From positions 1 to 54,691 of the forward strand of contig JAGXSV010000052.1 in assembly GCA_018333605.1 (NCBI GenBank): DNA of 54,691 bases. Reading direction: 5' to 3'. A program made the position numbers and the translations under genes. This stretch comes from Hydrogenophaga sp. GTDB taxonomy: Bacteria; Pseudomonadota; Gammaproteobacteria; Burkholderiales; Burkholderiaceae_C. Position 1 is the first letter of the stretch. Each line of letters starts with the position of its first letter. The notes under the pieces are model-generated. The model did not search any database. It saw nothing but the letters and a program-made list of their open reading frames with translations, and was not told the DNA's origin. Shown here one piece after another: positions 1 through 7,897 of this stretch.

Positions 1-100
1 CGCCGCCCGGTGCCGTCAAGGCGCGCCAGGCCGTGTCCTCGGCTGCGCCTGCGGGCCGCACCAGCCCTGGCGCTTGCCTCCTTGACGGCACCGGGCGGCG
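1..100. repeat. Long imperfect inverted repeat (20-bp perfect outer arms)
   Basis: Bases 1-20 are the exact reverse complement of 81-100. A second pair, 23-30 with 66-73, continues the stem after a small bulge, leaving a loop of about 35 bases. A transcript would fold into a strong GC-rich hairpin upstream of the DUF932 gene. The left arm begins at the first base of the window, so the repeat may be longer. It could be a terminator of the upstream gene, a structured leader or a protein site; no T-tract follows it. Confidence 0.6.
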
Positions 101-256
101 CGCTCCTGTGGTCGCGGGCGATGAACTCAGGAAAGACGGTAGCGACGGGACCGGCCCAGGTCTTTGCGCCGACCCCACCGGGAGACCTGAAGAGGGCTCC
201 GAATCTAGGAATCCGGTGGGGGTTTTCAACAGCCAGCTTCATTTGGAGAAATGACC

Positions 257-1084
257 ATGCAACTTGCCTCCCGTTTCGCTCCGCGTTCGCCGGTGCTGCG
301 TTCCGAGTCCCCGCTGTCGGATGACCAGATCCGTGCCGTGGCCCCGTCGATCTTCGCCGAGGCGCCGCACGGCAGCCGTTCCGAGCGCTACAGCTACATA
401 CCCACGGCCACCGTGCTGCAGGAACTGCGCGGCGAGGGCTTCCAGCCCTTCATGGTGTGCCAGACCCGCGTGCGCCAGGATGACCGGCGCGAATTCACCA
501 AGCACCTGATCCGGCTGCGCTACGCCAGCCAGATCAACGGGCGCGAGGCCAACGAAATCATCCTGCTGAACTCGCACGACGGCACCAGCAGCTACCAGAT
601 GCTGGCCGGCATGCTCCGCTTCGTCTGCCAGAACGGTCTGGTGTGCGGCGACACCGTGGCCGACGTGCGCGTGCCGCACAAAGGCGACGTGGCCGCGCAG
701 GTGATCGAAGGCGCCTACACCGTGCTGCAGGGCTTCGGGCAGGCGCAAGAGTCGCGCGAGGCCATGCAGGCCGTGGCGCTGGACACGGGCGAGTCCGAAG
801 TCTTCGCGCGCGCCGCGCTGGCCCTCAAGTACGACGACGCCGAGAAGGCGCCGCCTGTCACCGAATCGCAAATCCTGATGCCGCGCCGCCACGACGACGA
901 CCGGCGCGACCTGTGGAGCGTGTTTAACCGCACCCAGGAGAACCTGATCAAGGGCGGGTTGACGGGCCGCAGTGCCAATGGGCGCCGCCAGAGCACCCGC
1001 CCCGTGCAGGGCATCGACCAGAACCTGCGCCTGAACCGCGCCCTGTGGCTGCTGGCCGATGGCCTGCGCGAGCTCAAGGGCTGA
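257..1084 (+). CDS. DUF932 domain protein (phage/plasmid-like)
   Basis: A cytoplasmic protein of about 275 residues in the DUF932 family, common on plasmids, phages and Tn4371-type elements; its biochemical role is unknown. The family-typical centre is visible: a YSYIPT stretch near residue 48, a basic stretch around residues 75-95, and LNSHDGTSSYQ followed by GMLRFVCQNGLVCGD. There is no signal peptide or membrane segment. Two in-frame ATGs lie at 251 and 257. The GGAG at 245-248 is only 2 bases from the first but 8 from the second, so 257 is preferred. It is the first gene of the backbone run, about 95 bases upstream of the parB-like gene. Confidence 0.8.
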   Translation: MQLASRFAPRSPVLRSESPLSDDQIRAVAPSIFAEAPHGSRSERYSYIPTATVLQELRGEGFQPFMVCQTRVRQDDRREFTKHLIRLRYASQINGREANEIILLNSHDGTSSYQMLAGMLRFVCQNGLVCGDTVADVRVPHKGDVAAQVIEGAYTVLQGFGQAQESREAMQAVALDTGESEVFARAALALKYDDAEKAPPVTESQILMPRRHDDDRRDLWSVFNRTQENLIKGGLTGRSANGRRQSTRPVQGIDQNLRLNRALWLLADGLRELKG

Positions 1085-1179
1085 TCGTCTTTTCATCCTT
1101 CCGCGCGGCGCGCGGGGCTTGGCCCTACCGCCGCGCACCGTCCCGTTTTCCTCATGCACCCACCCACAGGAGTTTCACC

Positions 1180-3189
1180 ATGAACGCACTCCCCCATCCC
1201 GAAGCCCAGGCCCTGCACGCCATCCCCGCACCGCAGGTGCCCGCCCAGCCCTCGCAGCAGATGCTGCTCGTGCCGCTGTCGCGGCTGCGCCCGTCGCGCC
1301 GCAACGTGCGCAAGACGGCAGGCCCATCCATCGAAGCGCTGGCCGCCAGCATCGAGCGCGTGGGCCTGCTGCAGAACCTCACCGTCACCCTGGCTGCGGA
1401 CGGTGGTCACTACGAGGTGGTGGCCGGAGGCCGCCGCTTCGCGGCCCTCAAGCTGCTGGCCAAAAAACGTCGCATAGCCAAGGATTGGGATGTGCCCTGC
1501 CTGCTGGTGGCCGACTCCAGCGCGCGCACCGCCAGCCTGACAGAGAACGTGCAGCGCGAGGCCATGCACCCGGCCGACCAGTTCGAGGCCTTCGCCGCCC
1601 TGGTGGCCGAGGGGCGCCCGATGGAAGACATCGCGGCCGACTTTGGCGTCACGCCGCTGGTGGTACAGCGCCGCCTCAAGCTCGCCAACGTCTCGCCCCG
1701 GCTGATGGCCGATTACCGCACCGACGCCCTCAGCCTGGACCAATTGATGGCGCTGGCCGTGACCGATGACCACGCGGCCCAGGAGGCCGCGTTCTATGAA
1801 GCAGCCGAATGGCAGCGCAGCCCGACAGCGCTGCGCCAGCGCCTGACCGAAAGGGAAATCGGCGCCGACCATGCCCTGGTGCGCTTCGTCGGCCTGGACG
1901 CCTACACCGCCGCCGGCGGTGGCATTCGCCGCGACCTTTTCGTCGAGGACGAGGACACCGGCACCACGCTGACCGATACCGCGCTGCTGGAGCGGCTGGT
2001 GCGCGACAAGCTGGAGGCGCAGGCCGAACCTGTGCGCGCCGAGGGCTGGGCCTGGGTGGAGGCGGTGCCGCACCTGAGCCCCGCCGAGCGGCAGGCGTTC
2101 CAGAACGCACCGCGCACGCGCCGCGAACCCACGGCACGGGAGGTGCGGCGCATGGGGGTGCTGCAAGGCCGCATCGCCCGCACCGATGCCGCGCTAGAAG
2201 AAGCCTACGACGCGGACGACGAGGACAAGGCCGAAACCCTGCACCAGCGCCGCGAGGCCCTGGCGACCGAGCTGGAAGCTGTGCAGTCCCTATTGATCGG
2301 GCATGCGCCCGAGGTCCGCGCGATGGCCGGGGCCATCGTGACGCTGGACCGCGAGGGGCAGCCCATGATCCACCGGGGACTGTTGCGCGACGCCGAAGCC
2401 AAGGCGCTGCGCGCGCTGGACGCGGCGCGCCAACGCGCCGGCAACGGCCAGACCCCTGGCGACGATGGCAGCGATTCGGACGGATCAAGCACGGGCGATG
2501 CGCCGCACGGCGCGGAACATTTGTCCGACCGGCTGGCGCAGCGCCTGAGCGCCCACCGCACCGCCGCCCTGCAGATCGAGCTCGCGCGCCAGCCGCAGGT
2601 GGCGCTGGCTGCGCTGGTTCACGCCCTGGTGCAGCAGGCCCTGCAGGGCGGCTATCGCAACGCCCTGCCCCTGGGCTTGCGCCTGAGCCTGCGCGATCGC
2701 CTGGAAGAACTGGCACCCGACTGGCCCAAGTCGCCCGCCGCGCTTGCGCTGCGCGAGCTGCGGCAGGCCTGGGCCGACCGTCTGCCGCAGGAACCGAGCG
2801 AATTGTTCGCCGTGCTGCTGGACAAGTCCCAGGATGAACTGGTGCAACTGCTGTCGGTGTGCACCGCCCCAACGGTGGACGTGGTGACGCCCCGCGCGAC
2901 CGCCATTCAGCCGGGTGCTGAACTGGCGCAGGCGCTGGGCCTGGACATGGCCGCGTGGTGGAAACCCACGGCCGACAGCTATTTCCAGCACGTGCCCAAG
3001 GCCGCCATCCTGAACGCGGTGGCGCAGTTCGCGCCGAATGAGGTACCCCGCCTGTCCAAGCTCAAAAAGGCCGAGATTGCGCAGGAAGCCGAGCGCCTGG
3101 CCGAGGGCAGCGGGTGGATGCCCGCCGTGTTCGGTCGTGAAGCACCGAAAACGGTGGAACGCACCGAGACGGAAACGTCTGACGATTGA
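1180..3189 (+). CDS. parB: ParB/RepB/Spo0J-type partition protein with long C-terminal extension
   Basis: ParB-family DNA-binding protein, 669 residues, expected to act in stable maintenance of the excised or replicating element. The N-terminal half has the ParB/Srx fold: VPLSRLRPSRRNVR near residue 30, a GGRRFAAL box near 83, then TENVQREAMHPADQFEAF. A helix-turn-helix (EDIAADFGVTPLVVQRRL) follows near residue 150. ParB proteins are usually about 300 residues; here about 350 more, rich in Ala, Arg and Glu, follow with no recognised domain. An ATG at 1180 behind an AGGAG (1168-1172) is a better start than upstream in-frame codons. It is separated from parA by nearly 6 kb, unlike a standard parAB operon. 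Confidence 0.85.
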   Translation: MNALPHPEAQALHAIPAPQVPAQPSQQMLLVPLSRLRPSRRNVRKTAGPSIEALAASIERVGLLQNLTVTLAADGGHYEVVAGGRRFAALKLLAKKRRIAKDWDVPCLLVADSSARTASLTENVQREAMHPADQFEAFAALVAEGRPMEDIAADFGVTPLVVQRRLKLANVSPRLMADYRTDALSLDQLMALAVTDDHAAQEAAFYEAAEWQRSPTALRQRLTEREIGADHALVRFVGLDAYTAAGGGIRRDLFVEDEDTGTTLTDTALLERLVRDKLEAQAEPVRAEGWAWVEAVPHLSPAERQAFQNAPRTRREPTAREVRRMGVLQGRIARTDAALEEAYDADDEDKAETLHQRREALATELEAVQSLLIGHAPEVRAMAGAIVTLDREGQPMIHRGLLRDAEAKALRALDAARQRAGNGQTPGDDGSDSDGSSTGDAPHGAEHLSDRLAQRLSAHRTAALQIELARQPQVALAALVHALVQQALQGGYRNALPLGLRLSLRDRLEELAPDWPKSPAALALRELRQAWADRLPQEPSELFAVLLDKSQDELVQLLSVCTAPTVDVVTPRATAIQPGAELAQALGLDMAAWWKPTADSYFQHVPKAAILNAVAQFAPNEVPRLSKLKKAEIAQEAERLAEGSGWMPAVFGREAPKTVERTETETSDD

Positions 3190-3533
3190 CGCTGACACGT
3201 CCGCAGAGCACTGCAAGGCCCCGGCGCTTTCCGTCCGAGGCCTTGTTGTTTCCGGCTTGAGCGCGCGCGGCATGGGCTGAACGAGGCCTCAGAAAATCGC
3301 CACGCCGCCGTCTTCGATCAGGCGGCGGCGTGGCAGCGCGCAAGGGCTTGCGCGGGCGCTTCCTGCCAACGCGGTTGGCATCAGCGCATAGAATGCCAAC
3401 ACAGCCGCGTCACGCTGAACCTACTGCCGGGTTAAACGACGTTTCTTGCTTCCCCTCTCTGATCGCAGACCGTGTCCATTCCTCCGGTCGGTGCGTAATC
3501 GGCAGTCATCGACCATGCACAAAGGAATTTGGC
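3190..3533. other. Gene-free stretch with a cluster of palindromes
   Basis: No credible gene. It holds three perfect stem-loops within 82 bases: arms 3299-3310/3323-3334 (12 bp, 12-base loop), an 18-base palindrome 3337-3354 (8-bp arms, GG loop) and arms 3364-3370/3374-3380 (7 bp). The first can serve as a terminator-like stem after parB, although no T-run follows. TGCCAAC recurs at 3394-3400. The rest leads into the gene starting at 3534. Confidence 0.5.
3299..3334 (+). terminator. Possible terminator hairpin after parB
   Basis: Perfect 12-bp GC-rich stem (3299-3310 with 3323-3334) and a 12-base loop, about 110 bases after the parB stop. No U-tract follows, so intrinsic termination is uncertain; the hairpin could also be an mRNA-stabilising stem or a protein site. 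Confidence 0.35.
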
Positions 3534-4286
3534 ATGTCTGATTCGACATTCTTCGTCTCCGCTGCGGCCGTGCGCAATCTCAAGCACAGTGCCCAGCACC
3601 GCGTCAGCGGTGTCTCGTCCTCCCATCTCGGCGAAGCCCTCGCGTCTGCGCTCGGCTTCAAAACGCATGCGGCGCTGCGCGCTGCTCTCGCCGGTCGAAC
3701 GACCGTAGAGGTGCCCAAGCCCAGCAATGCGCGCATGGTGCGGCGACTCCAGGATCTGGGCTACAACGCCACAGGGGATCTGCGTCTGGTCCCCGAGTTC
3801 GAGCACTCGTACTCGCCGTTCCGCAACTTCCCCCTGAACAAGAAGCGAAGTGCACGCTGGACGGGCTGGCGCAACCTGATGGTCGCTGCCATCAATGCGG
3901 GGCTGGAGCAGCGACTGTTCGGCCTGGAGCCCAGCGACAACTGGTGGCCCGGCGGCAATCCACACAGCCAGCTTTGCAAGCGGCACATTTACCGATTCGA
4001 CCTTGAGGGTGGCCATGCGGCCGTGGCCAGTGTGGATGCCATCAGCGGCGATGAGCTGTCTATCAACGTGGTGCTCGATCCGCGACATGAGGGGATCGAG
4101 CCCGACCGATTCAATGGTTTGCGCGATGGCGACGCTCATGCTCACGCGTGGGTGGAGCGACGCCTCGGCGCCTGGATTCAGGACGGCGGCGAGGACTTTT
4201 CCTGCAAGCGAGCGGTCCAGCCCTGGCTGGCGCAACTGAAGATCGACCCTATGGGCTATTCGGACCAGGGCAGCTTCTTCATGTGA
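3534..4286 (+). CDS. Hypothetical ICE backbone protein
   Basis: A 250-residue protein I cannot assign. Residues 1-50 (VRNLKHSAQHRVSG, then SSHLGEALASALGFKTHAAL) resemble a short N-terminal module found in many uncharacterised plasmid and ICE proteins. The rest is mixed alpha/beta and rich in Trp and His (DNWWPGGNPHSQL, DGDAHAHAWVERRLG), with no catalytic motif I recognise, no signal peptide and no membrane span. The ATG at 3534 follows AAAGGAA at about 3521-3527. It stands between gene-poor stretches rich in inverted repeats, so it is probably its own transcription unit. Confidence 0.6.
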   Translation: MSDSTFFVSAAAVRNLKHSAQHRVSGVSSSHLGEALASALGFKTHAALRAALAGRTTVEVPKPSNARMVRRLQDLGYNATGDLRLVPEFEHSYSPFRNFPLNKKRSARWTGWRNLMVAAINAGLEQRLFGLEPSDNWWPGGNPHSQLCKRHIYRFDLEGGHAAVASVDAISGDELSINVVLDPRHEGIEPDRFNGLRDGDAHAHAWVERRLGAWIQDGGEDFSCKRAVQPWLAQLKIDPMGYSDQGSFFM

Positions 4287-5012
4287 CCTGGGCTGTGGTG
4301 CGTCTGGGTGGGCGTGTCGGCGCCCTGCGCCGCCAGGCTCTCGGGCTGCGCCCCGTGCCGTCATCGCCTTCACGGCCCTTCGGCTTCGATCCTTCACGCC
4401 TGCGCGCTGCGCTTGCCTGAGCGGGCCGGAATCGTTCGCGCTTCGACTCCGGCCCGGCATCACCCCGCTGCGTGAGCCGGGTGCTACGCCAGAGCTTGCT
4501 GCGCTAGGTTGCCTTGCGCGCCCTCTTCCCCCACGCTGGCGGGCATGGCGCAGGGAGTGACGCAGACCGCAAGGTGTGGGTATCGTCCTGGTTGACTTGG
4601 CAGGCAGCGTGCGGTGCGGGGTGCCGGATGGATGCTGCGGGGGCTTCTCGCGTTGTTGCGACTCCGACCGATGGCGCAAGGGTCGTGACCGTTGAAGTCT
4701 CACCGGGACATGGTGAACCTGCTCGGCCATGAGGTCTTTCGGGACAGGTGCGTCCCAGGCATCCCTGTCTCGTCGTGAATCCTGGCGGGGTCGCGGCTGC
4801 GCCTCGGGCTTGATGGCCGCAACCGTACGGCCCAAGAAATTTCCCCTCCGCTGCGCGGATTCCTCGCGAGGCAAATTTCCCGTGCCTGCCGGTCCTCCAC
4901 GCTGTTGCGGCCCCTTCGCTGCGCTGCGGGGTGCGGCCCGCCCGTCCCCCGCCTGACGGATCACAACAAGGACGCGATGGGCGCGACCTTGGCAACCCGA
5001 AAGGAAATCATC
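4287..5012. other. 726-bp gene-poor region
   Basis: I see no credible gene on either strand; the longer open frames here are GC-driven shadows. It holds a perfect 9-bp inverted repeat (4422-4430 with 4448-4456, 17-base loop) that could terminate the preceding transcript, and a direct repeat AAATTTCCC at 4837-4845 and 4873-4881. The end contains the leader of the DUF736 gene. A small RNA or an origin-like element cannot be excluded by eye. Confidence 0.5.
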
Positions 5013-5324
5013 ATGGCCAACATCGGCACCTTCACCGCTCAGAACGACGGCTTCATCGGCACCGTTCGCACCCTCACGCTCAACGTCAAGGTCAAGTTCG
5101 TGCGCAACGACAAGGGCAGCGAGAACGCCCCCGACTACCGCATCCAGGCCGGCACCGGCTACGACATCGGCGCCGCCTGGAAGAAAGTCAGCCAGTCCGA
5201 ACGCCCTTACCTCTCGGTGACGCTGGACGACCCCTCGTTCCCGGCAACCATCTACGCCCGCCTGATCGAGGAAGAGGACGGCTCGCACAACCTGATCTGG
5301 TCGCGCAGCAAGCCCACGGCCTGA
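5013..5324 (+). CDS. DUF736 family protein
   Basis: A 103-residue protein of the DUF736 family, small cytoplasmic proteins of unknown function that are near-universal in Tn4371-type elements and many proteobacterial plasmids. Family hallmarks are visible: MANIGTFTAQ at the start, VRTLTLNVKVKFV near residue 20, ENAPDYRI near 40, GAAWKK near 57, and DDPSFPATIYARL near the C-terminus. The ATG at 5013 has an AAAGGAA ribosome site at 5000-5006. It converges on the XRE gene, with two hairpins between them. Confidence 0.9.
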   Translation: MANIGTFTAQNDGFIGTVRTLTLNVKVKFVRNDKGSENAPDYRIQAGTGYDIGAAWKKVSQSERPYLSVTLDDPSFPATIYARLIEEEDGSHNLIWSRSKPTA

Positions 5325-5333
5325 CGGCCGGTT

Positions 5334-5380
5334 CGATCCCGTCGTCCAGGCGGGATCGATGCTGCAGGCCAAGCCTGCAG
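5334..5380. terminator. Two tandem hairpins between convergent genes
   Basis: Two perfect 8-bp stems sit in the 58-bp gap between the stops of the DUF736 gene (+) and the XRE gene (-): 5334-5341/5351-5358 with a 9-base loop, and 5362-5369/5373-5380 with a 3-base loop. The position fits a bidirectional terminator; T-runs are absent. Confidence 0.5.
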
Positions 5381-5382
5381 TC

Positions 5383-5673
5383 TCAGGCCGCTGTCGAACC
5401 CAGTTGGGCTTCGGTCGCGGCCATCAGGTCGGTTGCGCCGCACTCCAGCGCTGCCGCGATCTTGAAGATGAGCGGCAGCGAGGGAATGTGCTCGCCGCGC
5501 TCGATCTTGCCCATGTGCGAGCGCTCGATGCCCGCGCGGTGCGCCAGCGCTTCCTGGGCCATGCCCTGCTCCGAGCGCAGCGCACGCACCGCCGCGCCGA
5601 AGGCTTGCGCCAGTTCGGCATCGAAGGTGGTGGCACCGGCCGGACGGCCAGCCTGAATGGGGCGCTTCTGCAT
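5383..5673 (-). CDS. XRE-family transcriptional regulator
   Basis: A 96-residue Cro/CI-type repressor, nearly all helix-turn-helix: LRSEQGMAQEALAHRAGIE around residues 32-50, then RSHMGKIERGEHIPS, the usual HTH_3 pattern. It is the only minus-strand gene among the backbone genes left of the relaxase, so it probably controls itself and the divergently transcribed DUF2958 gene or the ICE maintenance genes. Inverted repeats in the 315-bp gap upstream (5720-5740 and 5781-5811) are candidate operators. Target and inducer are unknown. Confidence 0.85.
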   Translation of the reverse strand: MQKRPIQAGRPAGATTFDAELAQAFGAAVRALRSEQGMAQEALAHRAGIERSHMGKIERGEHIPSLPLIFKIAAALECGATDLMAATEAQLGSTAA

Positions 5674-5988
5674 GGACAGAAGCGTCCTGTCGAGAGAGAA
5701 TTAAAACCACGTTATCTTTAACTCATTCGCGATCTGAGTTGCCGCTGCTTTGGGGAATCCCCTCTTGGGTGTTTTCGTGCTTTTACGTAACAATCGTGTA
5801 TCCACGTAAAAACTCAAAGCCACATTGCCTCATCCGGGCATTCACGCCATGCCGACTTTCAGCCTTCGTGCAAGCGTGTTTTTCTGCAAAAGCGACTCTG
5901 CGCCTTTGCGGGGAAGCACGAAGGCGGCTTTGTGATTCGGTGCTTCTGATGCAACGCGTGTTTCCGCCCAGTACCACGCACTCTGACC
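5674..5988. other. Divergent intergenic region of the XRE regulator
   Basis: No gene seen. It is more AT-rich than its surroundings and contains inverted repeats: AACTCA/TGAGTT (5720-5725 and 5735-5740, 9-base spacer), TTTTACGT/ACGTAAAA (5781-5788 and 5804-5811, 15-base spacer) and GAAGCAC/GTGCTTC (5913-5919 and 5940-5946). The first lies within 70 bp of the XRE start and is the best autoregulation site. Confidence 0.5.
5720..5740. promoter_or_regulatory. Candidate XRE operator
   Basis: Perfect 6-bp inverted repeat AACTCA-N9-TGAGTT, centred about 57 bp upstream of the XRE start codon. Size and placement match operators of small Cro-like repressors. That it is bound by the adjacent regulator is inference. 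Confidence 0.35.
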
Positions 5989-6342
5989 ATGCCGGCTGAA
6001 TCTCTCATCACCGACGAACAGCGTGTGCAGCTGCTGGCCAACGGCCATGCGCGCGCCGCTGACGCGCAGGTCGACCTGTGGCCCGTGGTGCGCCTGTTCA
6101 CGCCGGACGCGCACGCGACCTGGCTGCTCGCCGCACTGAACCCCGCCGATGGCGACACCGCCTGGGGCCTGTGCGACGTCGGCATTGGCATGCCCGAGCT
6201 GGGCACCATCAGGCTGTCGGACCTCGCAGCTATCGTTGGCCCCGACCAGCTACCGGTGCGGCGCGACCTGCACTTTCAAGCCGTGCGACCGATGTCGGAA
6301 TACCTGCGACTGGCACAGGACAACGGCTCGATCACAGACTGA
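5989..6342 (+). CDS. DUF2958 domain protein
   Basis: A 117-residue protein matching the DUF2958 family, found on ICEs and plasmids and without known function. Characteristic stretches are VDLWPVVRLFTPDAHATWLLA near residues 28-48, GDTAWGLCDVGIGMPELGTI near 55-74, and the C-terminal block PVRRDLHFQAVRPMSEYLRLA. There is no membrane segment or signal. It starts at the ATG at 5989, divergent from the XRE gene, and may be under its control. Confidence 0.85.
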   Translation: MPAESLITDEQRVQLLANGHARAADAQVDLWPVVRLFTPDAHATWLLAALNPADGDTAWGLCDVGIGMPELGTIRLSDLAAIVGPDQLPVRRDLHFQAVRPMSEYLRLAQDNGSITD

Positions 6343-6638
6343 GCGCTCCGCACCGCCACACGTCAGACCGGGACGGTCTGAATATCGCCAACACGCGTTC
6401 GCCGTCACCATTCAGACCCAAACGGTCATGACGAACGCGCTGCACCACGCCATGGTCGGCCTTGCCACGATGGCTTTGCTGCCACGTGGCCGTCGCCTCG
6501 GGCCCAATCACGGCGGGTCCGGCCACCTTCGGACGCCACGTCACCGCCCTGCTCCTCCCAACCGAATTCCTGACCGATGACCTGGTAGCCGCTGCCGAAC
6601 GATGCGACGTTCCCGCACAAGAACAGGGAGTTCGCACC
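6343..6638. other. Intergenic region with overlapping inverted repeats
   Basis: No gene seen. CAGACC/GGTCTG (6364-6369 and 6375-6380) forms a short hairpin, and GGTCTGAA at 6375-6382 can pair instead with TTCAGACC at 6411-6418. CGCGTTCG (6394-6401) pairs with CGAACGCG (6432-6439). The shared arm makes two mutually exclusive folds possible. GCCACGTGGC at 6481-6490 is a perfect 10-bp palindrome. The region ends in the ribosome site for the DUF2285 gene. Confidence 0.4.
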
Positions 6639-7469
6639 ATGGCAGACCTTACCGACGGCCAGCCACAGGCCGCCCAACCGCCGCCCTGGCACGCCAGCGC
6701 GGCTTACCTCTACGCGCTGCACCTCGACGGGCCTGCGCTGGCCTGGGAGTACCTGCGACGCCACTCCGGCTACCACCTGGCCTGGCACATGCGGGCCACG
6801 ACCGCCGGCGCAGCGCGGCCCTGGGGTCTGCGCACGCTGGAAGACCCGGCGCTGGACGCGCGTGAAGCCCTGCCCCACTGGCTCAACACCCGGTCTCGCG
6901 CCATCCGCGTGGTGCCCGACGACGACGCTGAGTCCAATGATTGTCCTTTCGAGTTCTGGCACCTGCCCGGCCGAAAGGCCTTGCAGCACGACGGGCAAGG
7001 CCTCGTGCTCGCCGCGCGCTGGCCAGGCTGCTGCGCACGCTTGGTGCTGGCGCCCGAACTGCACGACGGCATGCCGCATGCCTTTGCCACGCGCGCCTGC
7101 CAAGAGCCCCGCGCGCGCTACCGGGACATGGCGACCGATCTGGACCTACTGGCCGCCGCCAGCCGCTGCGAACCCTTGGCCGTAGCGCGCCCACGGCCCA
7201 GCCCAGGCGCCCTGCAGGTATTGCACACCCTGCAGGCCCTAGATGCGACTCAGGCCGGTGCCTCGCTGCGCGAGATCGCCGAGGGTCTGTTCGGCGCGAC
7301 GGAGGTCGCGGCCGACTGGCACGCTGACAGCGCCTTGCGCGCCCGCGTGCGCCGCCTGGTGCAGCGTGGCCGCACGCTGGTAAACGGTGGCTACCGCGAG
7401 CTGGCCGGGCTCGGTCCGCTGCCCGCAAACCAGCCGGGACGAAACCGCCCCACCCCAGATCGTCCCTGA
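6639..7469 (+). CDS. DUF6499/DUF2285 domain protein
   Basis: A 276-residue backbone protein. The N-terminal part (PPWHASAAYLYALHLDGPA, then WEYLRRHSGYH) matches a short plasmid-type domain called DUF6499 or transcriptional regulator-like. The C-terminal third (LQALDATQAGASLREIAEGLFG, then LRARVRRLVQRGRTLVNGGYRELA) matches DUF2285 and looks like a helix-turn-helix. A role in regulation of the element is likely but unproven. The open frame extends upstream, but the ATG at 6639 has an AGGGAG ribosome site (6625-6630) and begins the conserved part, so it is taken as the start. Confidence 0.8.
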   Translation: MADLTDGQPQAAQPPPWHASAAYLYALHLDGPALAWEYLRRHSGYHLAWHMRATTAGAARPWGLRTLEDPALDAREALPHWLNTRSRAIRVVPDDDAESNDCPFEFWHLPGRKALQHDGQGLVLAARWPGCCARLVLAPELHDGMPHAFATRACQEPRARYRDMATDLDLLAAASRCEPLAVARPRPSPGALQVLHTLQALDATQAGASLREIAEGLFGATEVAADWHADSALRARVRRLVQRGRTLVNGGYRELAGLGPLPANQPGRNRPTPDRP

Positions 7470-7501
7470 GCAGAACGCCCGTATTTCCTGAGACTGCCTC
7501 C

Positions 7502-7527
7502 GCCCGGCTGCAACCCCGCAGCCGGGC
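7502..7527 (+). terminator. Terminator-like hairpin after the DUF2285 gene
   Basis: Perfect 10-bp GC-rich stem (7502-7511 with 7518-7527) with a 6-base loop, 33 bases after the stop and just before the ribosome site of the next gene. Only CTTCCT follows, so it may attenuate rather than fully terminate. Confidence 0.45.
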
Positions 7528-7553
7528 CTTCCTGACCGATGGAGGCACCTCCC

Positions 7554-7862
7554 ATGCGACCCGCTCCCCTGCGGCCTGCTGCCGCACCCGTTCACCCGCC
7601 GCAAGGCACCATGCAGGCGGCTGCGAAGCCGCAACCGCCGCGCTACCTCACCAACGACGAGGCTGCCGACTACCTGCGCCTGTCCCCGCGCACCCTGGAA
7701 AAGCAGCGAGTCATCGGCGGCGGCCCGCGTTTCCGGAAGTTCGGCCGGCGCGTCATGTACGCCGTCACCGACCTCGACACCTGGGCCGACCAGCGCAGCT
7801 TCGAGGCCACGTCCGACCCCGAGTACGCCGAGCACCACTCGGCCGACAGCCGTGCGCGCTGA
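7554..7862 (+). CDS. Helix-turn-helix (AlpA/excisionase-like) protein
   Basis: A 102-residue protein whose middle (RYLTNDEAADYLRLSPRTLE, then GPRFRKFGRRVMYAVTDLDTW) is the winged helix-turn-helix of the MerR/AlpA/excisionase-like group. Such genes sit directly before repA in Tn4371-type elements and may regulate replication or excision. The start at 7554 is chosen because GGAGG at 7541-7545 lies 8 bases upstream; an in-frame ATG at 7539 would overlap that site. The gene ends 35 bases before repA. Confidence 0.8.
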   Translation: MRPAPLRPAAAPVHPPQGTMQAAAKPQPPRYLTNDEAADYLRLSPRTLEKQRVIGGGPRFRKFGRRVMYAVTDLDTWADQRSFEATSDPEYAEHHSADSRAR

Positions 7863-7897
7863 GGGGCGCTGCGCGCCCTCTTCGCCGCCTGTTGCCA

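Noticed and set aside
3432-5372. 646-residue open frame on the minus strand
   Set aside because: It runs antisense through the gene at 3534 and the DUF736 gene, has biased Arg/Ala/Gly composition and no recognisable domain; typical shadow of GC-rich DNA.
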